The notes beneath the pieces are model-generated. The model was given only the letters and a program-made list of their open reading frames with translations. It was not told the origin of the DNA and did not search any database. From Brevibacterium permense (GTDB taxonomy: Bacteria; Actinomycetota; Actinomycetes; Actinomycetales; Brevibacteriaceae), in the NCBI RefSeq assembly GCF_025506275.1, contig NZ_QYCP01000079.1, positions 38,074 to 102,073 of the forward strand: a stretch of 64,000 nucleotides of DNA, in the 5' to 3' direction. Position 1 is the stretch's first letter; each line of letters begins with the position of its first letter. A program made the position numbers and the translations under genes. Positions 8,653-17,309 of the stretch are shown here, piece by piece.

Positions 8653-10172
8653 CGCTGTCCCTCCTCGTCGCGGTCGTCCGCGTCCTCTTCGGCCCACAGC
8701 TGTCGGAAGCTCTTCTCCGGCAGGGCCGGGATGTCGCGGCTCGAGGTCCAGGCACCGGCGATTCCGGGCAGAGCGTTGATCTGCTCACCGCCGGTGACCT
8801 TGTGCGCGAGGGGCAGTCCCTTCTCTGCCGCGGCCATCCGCTTCCCGTCGCCCATCATCCACGACGCGCCGGTGAGGGCGGTGTCGAGCTGGGAGGACAC
8901 GGGGGAGTGGTTGGCTTTGACATCTTCGCCCCGCAGATGGACGAGGATCTCCGGGATGTTGATCTTCACGGGGCACACGTCGTAGCAGGCGCCGCACAGG
9001 CTCGACGCGTACGGCAGTGAACCGTTGCCCTGTTCTTCGACTCCCGTGAGCAGCGGGGACAGGATCGCTCCGATCGGCCCCGGATAGGTCGAGCCGTAGG
9101 CGTGGCCGCCGGTGCGTTCGTAGACGGGGCAGACGTTCATGCATGCCGAGCAGCGGATGCAGTTGAGCGCCGTACGTCCGTGCTCATCGGCCAGGGCCCG
9201 GGTGCGTCCGTTGTCGAGGAGAACGAGATGGACGTTCTGCGGACCGTCTCCCTCGGACTTTCCCGTCCAGAATGAGGTGTACGGGTTCATCCGCTCACCC
9301 GTCGACGAGCGTGGCAGCAGCTGCAGGAACACCTCGAGATCGGCGAACCTCGGCAGCAGCTTCTCGATGCCCATGACGGTGATGAGAGTCTCCGGCAAGG
9401 TCAGGCACATGCGCCCGTTGCCCTCGGACTCGACCACGCCGAGGGTGCCGGTCTCCGCGATGCCGAAGTTCGCTCCGGAGATCGCGACCTTCGTGGTGAG
9501 GAATTTGTGGCGCAGGTGTCGGCGGGCCGCCTCGGCGAGGACGGCAGGTTCGTTCGTCAGCTCCCCGGCGTCGGGCATCTTGTCCATGAAGATCTCACGG
9601 ATCTCATCCCGGTTGCGGTGGATGGCGGGAACGAGGATGTGGCTGGGTTTGTCCTCGCCGAGCTGGACGATGAGTTCGGCCAGATCCGTCTCGAACGCAT
9701 CGATGCCTTCGGCCTCGAGATGCTCGTTGAGACCGATCTCCTGGGTGGCCATCGACTTGACCTTGATGACCTCACGGCGGCCGGTCTCGAGCACCGGCGC
9801 ATTGTCCTCGACGAGTTCGGTGACGATGGCATTGGCCTCATCGGCGTCGCGGGCCCAGTGGATGATGCCGCCGGCGGCGGTGAATGCCTCTTCGAACTGC
9901 GCGAGGTACTCGGGCAGGTTCTCCATCACTTCGTTCTTCGTGGTCTCACCGGCGTCGCGCAGGGCTTCCCAGTCGTCGAGCTCGGAGACGACGTCGGCGC
10001 GCTTGGACCGAATCGTCGAGGTGGCATGCCCGATGTTGTTGCGCAGCTGCTGGTTGCTCAGATGTTCGTGCGAGACCTCGGGAAAGGTCCCGGCTTCGAT
10101 GATGTTGCCCTGCCCGCCGGGCAGATCGCTGCGTCGCTTCGACGGCAGCAGCGGCATTCCCAGAAAGGTCAT
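8649..10172 (-). CDS. lutB: Lactate-utilisation iron–sulfur protein LutB
   Basis: A 507-residue cytoplasmic protein with an N-terminal LUD domain and a C-terminal ferredoxin-like domain. The LUD part shows GANFGIAETGTLGVVESEG and NGRMCLTLPE. Two cysteine clusters fit [4Fe-4S] binding: CIRCSACMNVCP and CGACYDVCP. LutB transfers electrons during L-lactate oxidation with LutA and LutC. It overlaps lutA upstream and lutC downstream by four bases each, so all three are co-translated. Length is near that of the family (about 475 residues) with an extended N-terminus. Confidence 0.93.
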   Translation of the reverse strand: MTFLGMPLLPSKRRSDLPGGQGNIIEAGTFPEVSHEHLSNQQLRNNIGHATSTIRSKRADVVSELDDWEALRDAGETTKNEVMENLPEYLAQFEEAFTAAGGIIHWARDADEANAIVTELVEDNAPVLETGRREVIKVKSMATQEIGLNEHLEAEGIDAFETDLAELIVQLGEDKPSHILVPAIHRNRDEIREIFMDKMPDAGELTNEPAVLAEAARRHLRHKFLTTKVAISGANFGIAETGTLGVVESEGNGRMCLTLPETLITVMGIEKLLPRFADLEVFLQLLPRSSTGERMNPYTSFWTGKSEGDGPQNVHLVLLDNGRTRALADEHGRTALNCIRCSACMNVCPVYERTGGHAYGSTYPGPIGAILSPLLTGVEEQGNGSLPYASSLCGACYDVCPVKINIPEILVHLRGEDVKANHSPVSSQLDTALTGASWMMGDGKRMAAAEKGLPLAHKVTGGEQINALPGIAGAWTSSRDIPALPEKSFRQLWAEEDADDRDEEGQR

Positions 10173-11164
10173 CGCAGGCTCCCTCCGCTCACTTCTGCTC
10201 CTTCGCTCGGCGCCCGCAGCGGGTCTTCCTTCGTCGACGCGAGGATCCGGGCCAGATGGACCGCGGCTTGACCGACGCGGAACCCGGACTGGGTGCGGCT
10301 CGGCTCGGCCGGAGAGGTGCCTCGACGGCCTGCGGTGAGGTGGTCGTCATCGTCGGCACCGACGACCGTCGTCAGCGTCTCGGTCGAGTGCCCCCGCTCA
10401 TCGGTCGGGCTCGTCTCCTTGACGTGGACGGTGGTGACGTCCGGGGCGCCGTCGAAATGTCCGGTGCGGTCGAACCGCGACATCCCGCCGCCGATGTGCA
10501 GCAGACAGGAGGCATCGCCGCCGGTGCACACATCGGCTTCGGTCGCCTGGATGGTGCGGACCTTGTCGGCGAGCATCGCCGAGGACACCTCCGGGTTCTT
10601 CACGGAGAACGTGCCGCCGAAACCGCAGCAGGAATCGGCCAGAGGCAGTTCGACGAAGTCGATGTCCTCGACGGACCGGACGAGGGAGGACTGACGGTCA
10701 CCGAGACGCAGCAGCCGCATTCCGTGGCACGACGGGTGATACGTCACACGGTGCGGGAAATAGGAACCGAGATCGGCCGCGGCATCAGTGACGCCTTGGA
10801 CGTCGGTGAGGAACTGGGTGAGCTCATAGGTGCGGCCGGCCACCTCGGCGGCTGCGGAGGCCAGGGCGTCATTGCCCATCCGCGCCGCGACCATCGGCTG
10901 CTGGTGGCCGAGCGAGGCCACGCAGGAAGCGGACGGGGCGACGGCGACATCCCATTCGGTGCTCGTGAAGGCGCGCACATGGTTGGCGATGACCGGTTCC
11001 GCCTGTGCGAACTTGCCGGAGTTGATATGCATCTGCCCGCAGCAGGACTGCCCTTCGGGGAAGATGACCTCGTGGCCCAGCCTGCGCAGAATACTCACGG
11101 TTGCCTGCGCAACCTCGGGATACATCGCATCGACGATGCAGGTGGCGAACAGTGCGATCCTCAT
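10169..11164 (-). CDS. lutA: Lactate-utilisation (Fe–S)-binding protein LutA, extended
   Basis: The first gene of the operon. The 331-residue protein carries the paired CCG domains typical of LutA/GlpC-type subunits: FPEGQSCCGQMHINSGK near residue 55 and ADSCCGFGGTFSVKNPE near residue 190, with YHPSCHGMRLLRLG between them. LutA is normally about 240 residues; here roughly 85 extra residues, rich in Thr, Asp, Glu and Arg, follow the last conserved block and look disordered. The ATG at 11164 was chosen because GGAGG lies four bases upstream and the family N-terminus MRIALFATCIVDAMYP begins there. A possible promoter is TTGCCG–16 bp–TACGGT in the upstream gap. Confidence 0.92.
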   Translation of the reverse strand: MRIALFATCIVDAMYPEVAQATVSILRRLGHEVIFPEGQSCCGQMHINSGKFAQAEPVIANHVRAFTSTEWDVAVAPSASCVASLGHQQPMVAARMGNDALASAAAEVAGRTYELTQFLTDVQGVTDAAADLGSYFPHRVTYHPSCHGMRLLRLGDRQSSLVRSVEDIDFVELPLADSCCGFGGTFSVKNPEVSSAMLADKVRTIQATEADVCTGGDASCLLHIGGGMSRFDRTGHFDGAPDVTTVHVKETSPTDERGHSTETLTTVVGADDDDHLTAGRRGTSPAEPSRTQSGFRVGQAAVHLARILASTKEDPLRAPSEGAEVSGGSLR

Positions 11165-11473
11165 CTGACCTCCGAGCCGGACGCTGTGCTTTGCGGTTGG
11201 CGGGATCGGCATCCGACCGGGACGAAGCCGTGGTCGGAAACGGTCCTTGTCACTCCGTGCTCAGACCGTAGCACCGGGACCTGACGCGGCAAATGTGCGC
11301 GACCGGACGGGCGCGCCGGTGCGCGGATCACTGCGAAAGTCCGGCCGCCTCGGGGGAGGGGCAAGCGATTTAGATCCCATGACCCTGCGCTAATCTCCTG
11401 CGCCGGTCGGTGCGGGCAGCGACGCACGCGCAGACCCATTTACCTGGGAGGGGACCGCCCATAGGATGACGAT
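11165..11473. other. Divergent regulatory gap between lutA and the SCO6745-like gene
   Basis: This 309-base interval should hold the lutABC promoter (minus strand) and the promoter of the plus-strand gene at 11474. For the minus strand a weak TTGCCG/TACGGT pair can be picked near 11272–11300. No palindromic GntR-type operator stands out. I see no coding potential. Confidence 0.35.
11439..11467 (+). promoter_or_regulatory. Promoter giving a leaderless transcript of the gene at 11474
   Basis: TTTACC and TAGGAT are separated by exactly 17 bases. The -10 ends six bases before the ATG at 11474, which would place transcription start on the A of the start codon. Confidence 0.5.
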
Positions 11474-12394
11474 ATGGATTCCCAGCGCACACAGAACATC
11501 AGAACGGTCTCGGCCCGCATCAACTCCTTCCACTCGTCGATCTACTTCTCGCAGACGGTCGGCGCCGAGTACGCCAAGTACGGACTCGAACCCGGTGTCG
11601 AAGGCAATATGGCCGCCCGTTCGGCTCCGCTGGGACGGGTGAATCCCGGAGTCGTGTCCGCCGCGTACTACAATTACTCCCCGAATTTCGTGGCCGGAAT
11701 GCTGCCGCGCCTGTGGGAGACGGTGAGCCCGGAGCAGATGGTCCAGGCCCGCTTCGACGCAGTGGGCGCGTATATGGCCGAACTCTTCGGTGACCGTGAC
11801 GACATCGCCCTGCTCACCGAGGCGGCCACCCAGATGACGGAGACGTTGGCACCCGTCCTCGCCGCCATGGACTTCGCCGGTCGTGCCCTGGCCGCGGCCA
11901 CCGCCGATGCCATCGGCGGCCACCAGGCGAGCACCGCGTTCGAGAAGATGTGGGACGTGGCGACCGTGGCCCGCGAGTTCCGCGGCGACGGCCATGTCGC
12001 CTCCCTCGTCACGGCCGGTGTGCCCGGAATCGACGCCCTCATGCTCGACGTCGCGACGGGTGCCGGGTTCCGTCCGCGAGCGGCGCAGAAGACGCGCGGC
12101 TACACCGATGAGGAATGGCAGACCGCGCAGTCCAGGCTCGCCGAGGCGGGGCTGATCACCGTGGACAAGGATGACCGCGGGCACGACCTTCCCCTCATCA
12201 CCGAGGCGGGACGTGACCTGAAGGAACAGGTCGAAAGCCTCACCGACGGCACCGTTGCAGCCGCGTGGTCCGTCCTCGACGATCAGACGATCGAATCTCT
12301 GCTCTCGCCGAGCCGTGACCTGCTGCGCGTCATTGCGAAGTCCGGTGCCTTCCCTTCGAACATCTTCGCCCGCCCCGAGAAGAAGGCCGGCTGA
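11474..12394 (+). CDS. SCO6745-family protein
   Basis: A 306-residue protein resembling the actinobacterial SCO6745/SalK family. The N-terminal half is helical and carries FHSSIYFSQTVGAEY, GYFAARSAPLG-like sequence (NMAARSAPLGRVNPGVV) and YYNYSPNFV. The C-terminal part (WQTAQSRLAEAGLITVD..LPLITEAGRDLKEQVE) has the look of a winged-helix segment. No enzymatic residues are established for the family. The gene is monocistronic, convergent with the pseudogene behind it, and probably transcribed as a leaderless message. Confidence in the family name is good; function is unknown. Confidence 0.75.
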   Translation: MDSQRTQNIRTVSARINSFHSSIYFSQTVGAEYAKYGLEPGVEGNMAARSAPLGRVNPGVVSAAYYNYSPNFVAGMLPRLWETVSPEQMVQARFDAVGAYMAELFGDRDDIALLTEAATQMTETLAPVLAAMDFAGRALAAATADAIGGHQASTAFEKMWDVATVAREFRGDGHVASLVTAGVPGIDALMLDVATGAGFRPRAAQKTRGYTDEEWQTAQSRLAEAGLITVDKDDRGHDLPLITEAGRDLKEQVESLTDGTVAAAWSVLDDQTIESLLSPSRDLLRVIAKSGAFPSNIFARPEKKAG

Positions 12395-12429
12395 GACGCG
12401 ACCAGCTCTGCCGTGCCCACTCCACATGT

Positions 12430-13563
12430 GAGCGGGCATGGTCGAGGGCAGCCGACAGCTCATCGAAGAGAAGCTTGTGGTGGCGCAGTGCGGTGAGCCC
12501 CCCCCGACCTGTTCGAACAGTCCGGCCCGGCTGTCTCTGACGCCCTTGATGAGCACCGTGATCCCGCGGCGCTCGAAGGCTGTGACCATATCGGTGAGGA
12601 TGCGGGCGCCGGTGGCGTCGACGAGTTCGTGCTGCGACATGCGCAGCACGACGGCCTCGACTCCCCGCAGCCCCAGAACCTCATCCGAGATGCGATCGGC
12701 CGGGGCGAAGAACAGCGGTCCGTGGAAATGGACGATCGCGATCCTCTCATCACGCGGATCCTCGGACTCTGATTCCGAGAGTCGTTCGATGCGCACCGAG
12801 GTGAGCGACGACAGCTTCCGCAGAGCGGAAGACCGCGGCAACGACGACGCCGATGCCCACGGCGACGATGAGGTTGAATGAGATGGTGATGAGCGCAGTG
12901 ATGACGAACCCGACGGCATCGGACTTCGTCGAGCGCAGAATCGACCGCGTCGTCTTGAGATCGACCATCCGGACCGCCGTGACGAAGAGGACGCCGCCGA
13001 GGGCCGCCAGCGGAATCCGACTCACCGGTCCCGCAGCCACCGGCACGATGAGCAGCAGCACGGCCGCGTGGACGATCGAGGCCAGGCGCGTGCGACCGCC
13101 GGCACGGATGTTCACGGGGGTGCGGGCGATTGCATCGGTGGCAGGGATGCCGCCGAAGAGCGACGATCGGCACGAGGACGACGGCCACGGCACCGGTGGG
13201 ACCGGAGATCTGCAGGTGGGATCCGCCGAAGCCCAGAGCCAGGGGCGGGGCGACGATGCCGACGGTGGCGCCGGCGAGGAGGTCCTTCGGCCAGGAGCGG
13301 CGGGTCTCACGGTAGTCGGCGACCGACGGCAGCAGACATGGTTGGCCCGACGTTCGGATTCGACGAGACGGTGGCGCCGCAGCACCGCGAGATGCTGCGA
13401 GAGGTGCGAGGCCTCGAGCGCAGTCTCGGCCTGCAGACCGGCCACACTCCTCGTCGTTGCCGGAGAGGAGCTCGAGGATCCGGATGCGGAAAGGGTGGGC
13501 AGGGCCCTTGAAGAGGTTCGCCTTGACCTCGTACAGGGGTCGCTGAAGCTGATTCAACGGCAT
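12430..13563 (-). pseudogene. Decayed ArsR-type regulator / SulP transporter with STAS domain
   Basis: Pieces of two functions can be joined only by changing frame. From 13563: an ArsR-like helix-turn-helix start (MPLNQLQRPLYEVKANLFKG..RILELLSGNDEE), a frame jump near 13450, AGLQAETALEASHLSQHLAV, another jump near 13335, then a SulP N-terminus (WPKDLLAGATVGIV). The SulP part lacks about twenty residues before GGSHLQISGPTGAV, jumps frame near 13165 and lacks most central helices before LFGGIPATDAIARTPVNI. After VGIGVVVAAVF there is an insertion near 12830, then a STAS domain (VVLRMSQHELVDATGARILT), and a final frame change in a run of eight Cs at about 12498–12505. Ends are uncertain. At least five frame breaks plus two deletions mark a non-functional gene. 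Regulator and transporter may once have been separate genes. Confidence 0.85.
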
Positions 13564-13618
13564 GATGAAACCATCTTTCGAAAGCTCGGGTTCAGATCCG
13601 GCTGGTCTCAGAGAATGA

Positions 13619-13652
13619 ACAGCCCGGTTCCGCAGCTGCGGAACCGGGCTGT
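13619..13652 (-). terminator. 17-bp perfect dyad after orn
   Basis: ACAGCCCGGTTCCGCAG is followed directly by its exact complement, 28 bases beyond the orn stop. On the minus strand it is followed by TTCATTCTCT. It probably terminates orn and separates it from the decayed gene. Confidence 0.7.
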
Positions 13653-13679
13653 GCTCACGATCGCCTCGGAAGGCGGCGG

Positions 13680-14300
13680 TCAGTCCTCGTCGGTCACCTT
13701 CGGGTAGGCCTCAGCCACCTTAGCGGCAATCGATTTCGCCTCATCGGAACTCGGCCCCTCGGCGGAGAACACGGCCTTCCGGTAGTACTGGAGCTCGATG
13801 ATCGAGTCGATGATGTCTCCGAGTGCACGGTGGCCACCGTGCTTGGCCGGTGCCTGGAAGTAAGCGCGTGGGAACCACTGCTTGGACAGTTCCTTGATCG
13901 AGGAGACGTCGATGATCCGGTAGTGCAGGTGCTCGACGAGTTCGGGCATCTGTTTGGTGAGGAACACCTTGTCGGTGCCGACCGAGTTCCCTCCCAGCGG
14001 TGCCTTGCCGGCCTCGGGGACATGCTTCTTCACGTATTCGAGGACTCGGGTCTGCGCCTCGGCGACGGTGGTGCCTGCGTCGAGTTCAGTGATCAGGCCC
14101 GAGGTGGTGTGCATGTTCGTGACGAATTCGTTCATGTTCGCCCGTGCATCCGCCGAGGGCTTGATGACGATGTCGATTCCGTCGTCGAGGGGGTTGAGCT
14201 CGAAGTCGGTGACGATCGCAGCCACCTCGATGAGTTCGTCCCGCACCTCGTCGAGGCCGGTCATTTCGCAGTCGATCCACACAATTCTGTTGTTGCTCAC
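13680..14300 (-). CDS. orn: Oligoribonuclease
   Basis: A 206-residue DEDDh-type 3'-5' exoribonuclease that degrades 2–5-nucleotide RNAs and the linear product of cyclic-di-GMP, pGpG. The exonuclease motifs are clear: WIDCEMTGLD with the first Asp and Glu, the PLGGNSVGTDKVFL block, and KHGGHRALGDIIDSI with the catalytic His and Asp. The GTG start gives the family N-terminus (NNRIVWIDCEMTGL); a TAAGCT box six bases upstream suggests a leaderless message. A C-terminal extension of about 20 residues (PSSDEAKSIAAKVAEAYPK) is acidic. It is divergent from the gene at 14568. Confidence 0.95.
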   Translation of the reverse strand: MSNNRIVWIDCEMTGLDEVRDELIEVAAIVTDFELNPLDDGIDIVIKPSADARANMNEFVTNMHTTSGLITELDAGTTVAEAQTRVLEYVKKHVPEAGKAPLGGNSVGTDKVFLTKQMPELVEHLHYRIIDVSSIKELSKQWFPRAYFQAPAKHGGHRALGDIIDSIIELQYYRKAVFSAEGPSSDEAKSIAAKVAEAYPKVTDED

Positions 14301-14567
14301 CCGCCCAGCTTAGAGCAGACAGCAGGGAACGGGACATTCCAGGGTGCAATCGGAACCCCTCCGCGGCTGAGTCACGGCCGCCTCGGCGAGGGTGGGGTCG
14401 GGGTGATCGTCAGACTGTTGATCGGGAACGGCCCGGGGGAGAGTCGGGCGTGTGAACGTCGACACACACTGAGCGTGCGCACAAAGTCGATGTCCGGTAT
14501 GTGACTTAAACTTGAAGAGTCCCCGAACTGGGGTGCCATTTTTGCTCGGCTGAGGGAAGGTTCGCTC

Positions 14568-16187
14568 GTGCGTTACACATTCGCTGTGATTCTCATGGTG
14601 GTGGGTGTCGTCGTCGGTGGCCTCGGCATCCTGCAGAAGACCCTGTGGGCGCCGGAGGATACGATCACTGCCACCGCACAGATCGATGCCGACAAACCGG
14701 CAGTCATCGTCGACCCCGGAATGCTCAACCTCTACGAAACCCCGACCACGCTCACGGTCAAAGGCAGCGGCGACCTCACGATCGCCCAAGCCCCGATCGA
14801 GAACGTCGAAGCATGGGCGGGACAGTCCGCCTATGACCGCGTCACCGGACTCGCCGAAGGTGGCAAGCTCACGACCAAGGCGACCGATGGTGAGGGCAAG
14901 GTTCCCAATCCCGCCGGGGCCGATCTGTGGCAGTCGGAAGTCACCGGCGCCGATTCGGTGGAACTGGAGTGGAACGACGATGCCAACCGCACCGGATTCC
15001 TCGTCGCCGGTGACGGCGAAGCCGGAGCGGTCAAATCCGTGACCCTCACCTGGCCCAACCACGCCGAGACTCCCTGGGCGCTCCCGCTGATGATCATCGG
15101 CGGTGTCCTCTTCGTCGTCGGCGTCGTCCTCCTCTTCCTCGGTGCGAACAATTCGAAGAAGGAAGCGAACCGCCGCAAGGCGCGCCAGGAGCGCCGCCGC
15201 AAGCTCGCCGAATACGGCACCGCCTTCGCCGTCGTCCCCGTGCTCGCACTCAGTGCCTGTGGGCCCGAAGAGCTGCCGAAGCCCGAGCCCTCCGAGGCTC
15301 CGAGCTCCGCAGCCGCGGGTGTCACCGATGACCAGGCCAAGCGGATCCTCGACTCCGTGGCCGCCGACGTCAAGGCCGCGGACAAGAAGACCGATAAGAA
15401 GGCACTGGCCGAACGCGCCGCCGGTCCCGCACTCAAGCAGCGTGAAGACCTGTACAAAGTGAAAGACGACGTCGAAGACCAGAAGATGGCGCCGGAGGTG
15501 GCCAGCGAAGAGATCGTCGCCAACTACACCTCGGCCACCGATGCCTGGCCGCGCGTGACCAGCCTGATCACCTCCGCCGGTGGGAATTCGCAGCTGCTAG
15601 TGCTGACCCAGGAGGATCCGCGCAGCAACTACAAACTGTGGTCGCAGACCCAGTTGACGGCCGGCACGAAGCTGCCCGAACTGCCCGACTCACGTCAGGG
15701 CGCGAAGATGCTCGAACCCGGATCCAAGGACTTCGTCACCACTCCGGAGAAGGCCGTCGCCGACTACGCTAAGGCCCTCGGGAGCGGAGCGGACTCGAAG
15801 GAGGCGAAGAAGTTCGAGTCCGATGACTTCTCGAAGTCCATCTGGAAGAACCAGAAGGACCAGAGGGCCAGCGCCGAAGAAGGCAAGGCCGAGGTGAAGT
15901 ACAAGTACACTCCGGGCAAGGAACTCGTCGCCCAGGGCACCTCCGGGGACGCCGCCATCGTCACCGGAGTCATCGACGCCGAATCGACGATCAGCCCCGA
16001 GTCGAAGGAGGGTCGCACCGGCACCCTGTCGCTGTCGTCGCCGCAGAAGGAACTCGTCGGCTCCGCGACGACCAAGGAGCCGGTGACGACGAAGACCACC
16101 CAGGTGCTCACCTTCCTCGTCCCCAAGGACGGCAAGGTCAAGCTCATCGGCGGTCTCGAGACCCTCGCCGGAGCCGAAGTAGGCTGA
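14568..16187 (+). CDS. Membrane protein with outside domain and internal lipobox domain
   Basis: A 539-residue protein with no family I can name. Segments in order: an N-terminal transmembrane helix (residues 3–24), an extracytoplasmic domain of about 145 residues, a second helix (171–192), a strongly basic cytoplasmic stretch (NRRKARQERRRKLAEYG), then VVPVLALSACG, which is a good lipobox with Cys231, and finally a ~300-residue, Lys/Glu/Ala-rich domain. The same layout is found in the protein at 17306. Cleavage at the internal lipobox would yield a membrane domain plus a separate lipoprotein from one frame. The GTG start has GAGGGAAGG upstream. A TTAAACT box at 14506–14512 may be the -10 element. 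It heads a cluster with the thioredoxin-like gene. Confidence 0.8.
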   Translation: MRYTFAVILMVVGVVVGGLGILQKTLWAPEDTITATAQIDADKPAVIVDPGMLNLYETPTTLTVKGSGDLTIAQAPIENVEAWAGQSAYDRVTGLAEGGKLTTKATDGEGKVPNPAGADLWQSEVTGADSVELEWNDDANRTGFLVAGDGEAGAVKSVTLTWPNHAETPWALPLMIIGGVLFVVGVVLLFLGANNSKKEANRRKARQERRRKLAEYGTAFAVVPVLALSACGPEELPKPEPSEAPSSAAAGVTDDQAKRILDSVAADVKAADKKTDKKALAERAAGPALKQREDLYKVKDDVEDQKMAPEVASEEIVANYTSATDAWPRVTSLITSAGGNSQLLVLTQEDPRSNYKLWSQTQLTAGTKLPELPDSRQGAKMLEPGSKDFVTTPEKAVADYAKALGSGADSKEAKKFESDDFSKSIWKNQKDQRASAEEGKAEVKYKYTPGKELVAQGTSGDAAIVTGVIDAESTISPESKEGRTGTLSLSSPQKELVGSATTKEPVTTKTTQVLTFLVPKDGKVKLIGGLETLAGAEVG

Positions 16188-16337
16188 GGCGGTAGGTCGG
16201 CACCGTGGTGTTCTTTCCCTGACGGCTGAGGAAATAGCCGTGGGCGCACCGGTGTTGATACGTTCTGTTGGATAAGCGTGGACCAGGCGCGTCACTGTTT
16301 GCGCCGAGCCCACCGACCGCGTCACAAAGGAGACCAC

Positions 16338-17309
16338 GTGTCAATGGATCCCTCGCAGGAGAGCACGCAGCCCAATCAGGGACTCGACCTGTCGGCCGTG
16401 CGCAGCAAGAACATGCCCGCCGAACAGGGCGGTCAGACCGGTCAGGCCGCCGGCGCTAACGGTGCCGTCGGCGGTCAGGCCGGAGGGGACCCGAATGCGG
16501 TCGCCGTTCCGGGACTGGTCTTCGACGTCGACGAATCGACGTTCACCAGCCTGGTGGCGATCTCCGACCGTGTGCCCGTCGTCATCGACCTGTGGGCCGA
16601 ATGGTGCGAACCCTGCAAACAGCTCTCGCCGATCCTCGAACGCGTCGTCACCTCGTACGGGGGACGTCTGGTGTTGGCCAAGGTCGATGTCGATGCGAAC
16701 CCGCGTCTGCAGCAGGCCTTCGGTGTTCAGTCGATACCCACGGTCGTCGCCCTCATCAAGGGTCAGCCCGTGCCGCTGTTCCAGAGTGCTCTGCCCGAAC
16801 CTCAGGTCCAGGCGTACTTCGACGAGCTGCTCAAGCTCGCAGGTGAGAACGGTGTGACCGGTCATGCGGCCGTCGGGGGAGCCGAGCCCGAACCGGCCGG
16901 CCCCGCCCACCCGGAGGCCGAAGAGGCACTCGCCAAGGGCGACTTCGACACCGCAGTGAACCTGTTCAAGGCCGCGCTGGCGAACTCTCCTGCCGATGAG
17001 GAGGCGAAGTTCGGTCTCGCCCGGGCGGGCCTGGGCCGTCGCCTCATCGACCAGGAACCGGCCGATCTCATCGCCGCCGCCGATGCGGACCCCAAGAACG
17101 TCGACGCCGCGAAGGCCGCGGCCGACGCCGAAGTGGTCAGCGGCAACGCCGGCAGCGCCTTCAACCGGCTCATCTCTCTCATCCGCACCACCGCGGGCGA
17201 TGAGAAGGAATCCCTGCGTCTGCGAGTCCTCGATCTCTTCGAGGTCCTCGGCGCCGACGACCCAGCCGTGACCAAGGCACGGACCGCACTCATGAGGGCA
17301 CTGTTCTGA
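16338..17309 (+). CDS. Thioredoxin–TPR protein (CnoX/YbbN-like)
   Basis: A 323-residue protein: a ~55-residue Gly/Gln/Ala-rich disordered start, a thioredoxin domain (about 60–175) and a C-terminal helical repeat region (190–323) of TPR type. The thioredoxin site is WAEWCEPCK with Cys90 and Cys93, and the cis-proline loop is QSIPTVVAL. The organisation matches CnoX/YbbN co-chaperones, which hold or reduce oxidised cytosolic proteins; the site being CxxC implies redox activity (E. coli CnoX lacks it). The GTG at 16338 was chosen for its AAGGAG six bases upstream. No signal peptide is present, so it acts in the cytosol. It overlaps the next gene and lies between two like-built membrane proteins. 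Confidence 0.88.
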   Translation: MSMDPSQESTQPNQGLDLSAVRSKNMPAEQGGQTGQAAGANGAVGGQAGGDPNAVAVPGLVFDVDESTFTSLVAISDRVPVVIDLWAEWCEPCKQLSPILERVVTSYGGRLVLAKVDVDANPRLQQAFGVQSIPTVVALIKGQPVPLFQSALPEPQVQAYFDELLKLAGENGVTGHAAVGGAEPEPAGPAHPEAEEALAKGDFDTAVNLFKAALANSPADEEAKFGLARAGLGRRLIDQEPADLIAAADADPKNVDAAKAAADAEVVSGNAGSAFNRLISLIRTTAGDEKESLRLRVLDLFEVLGADDPAVTKARTALMRALF

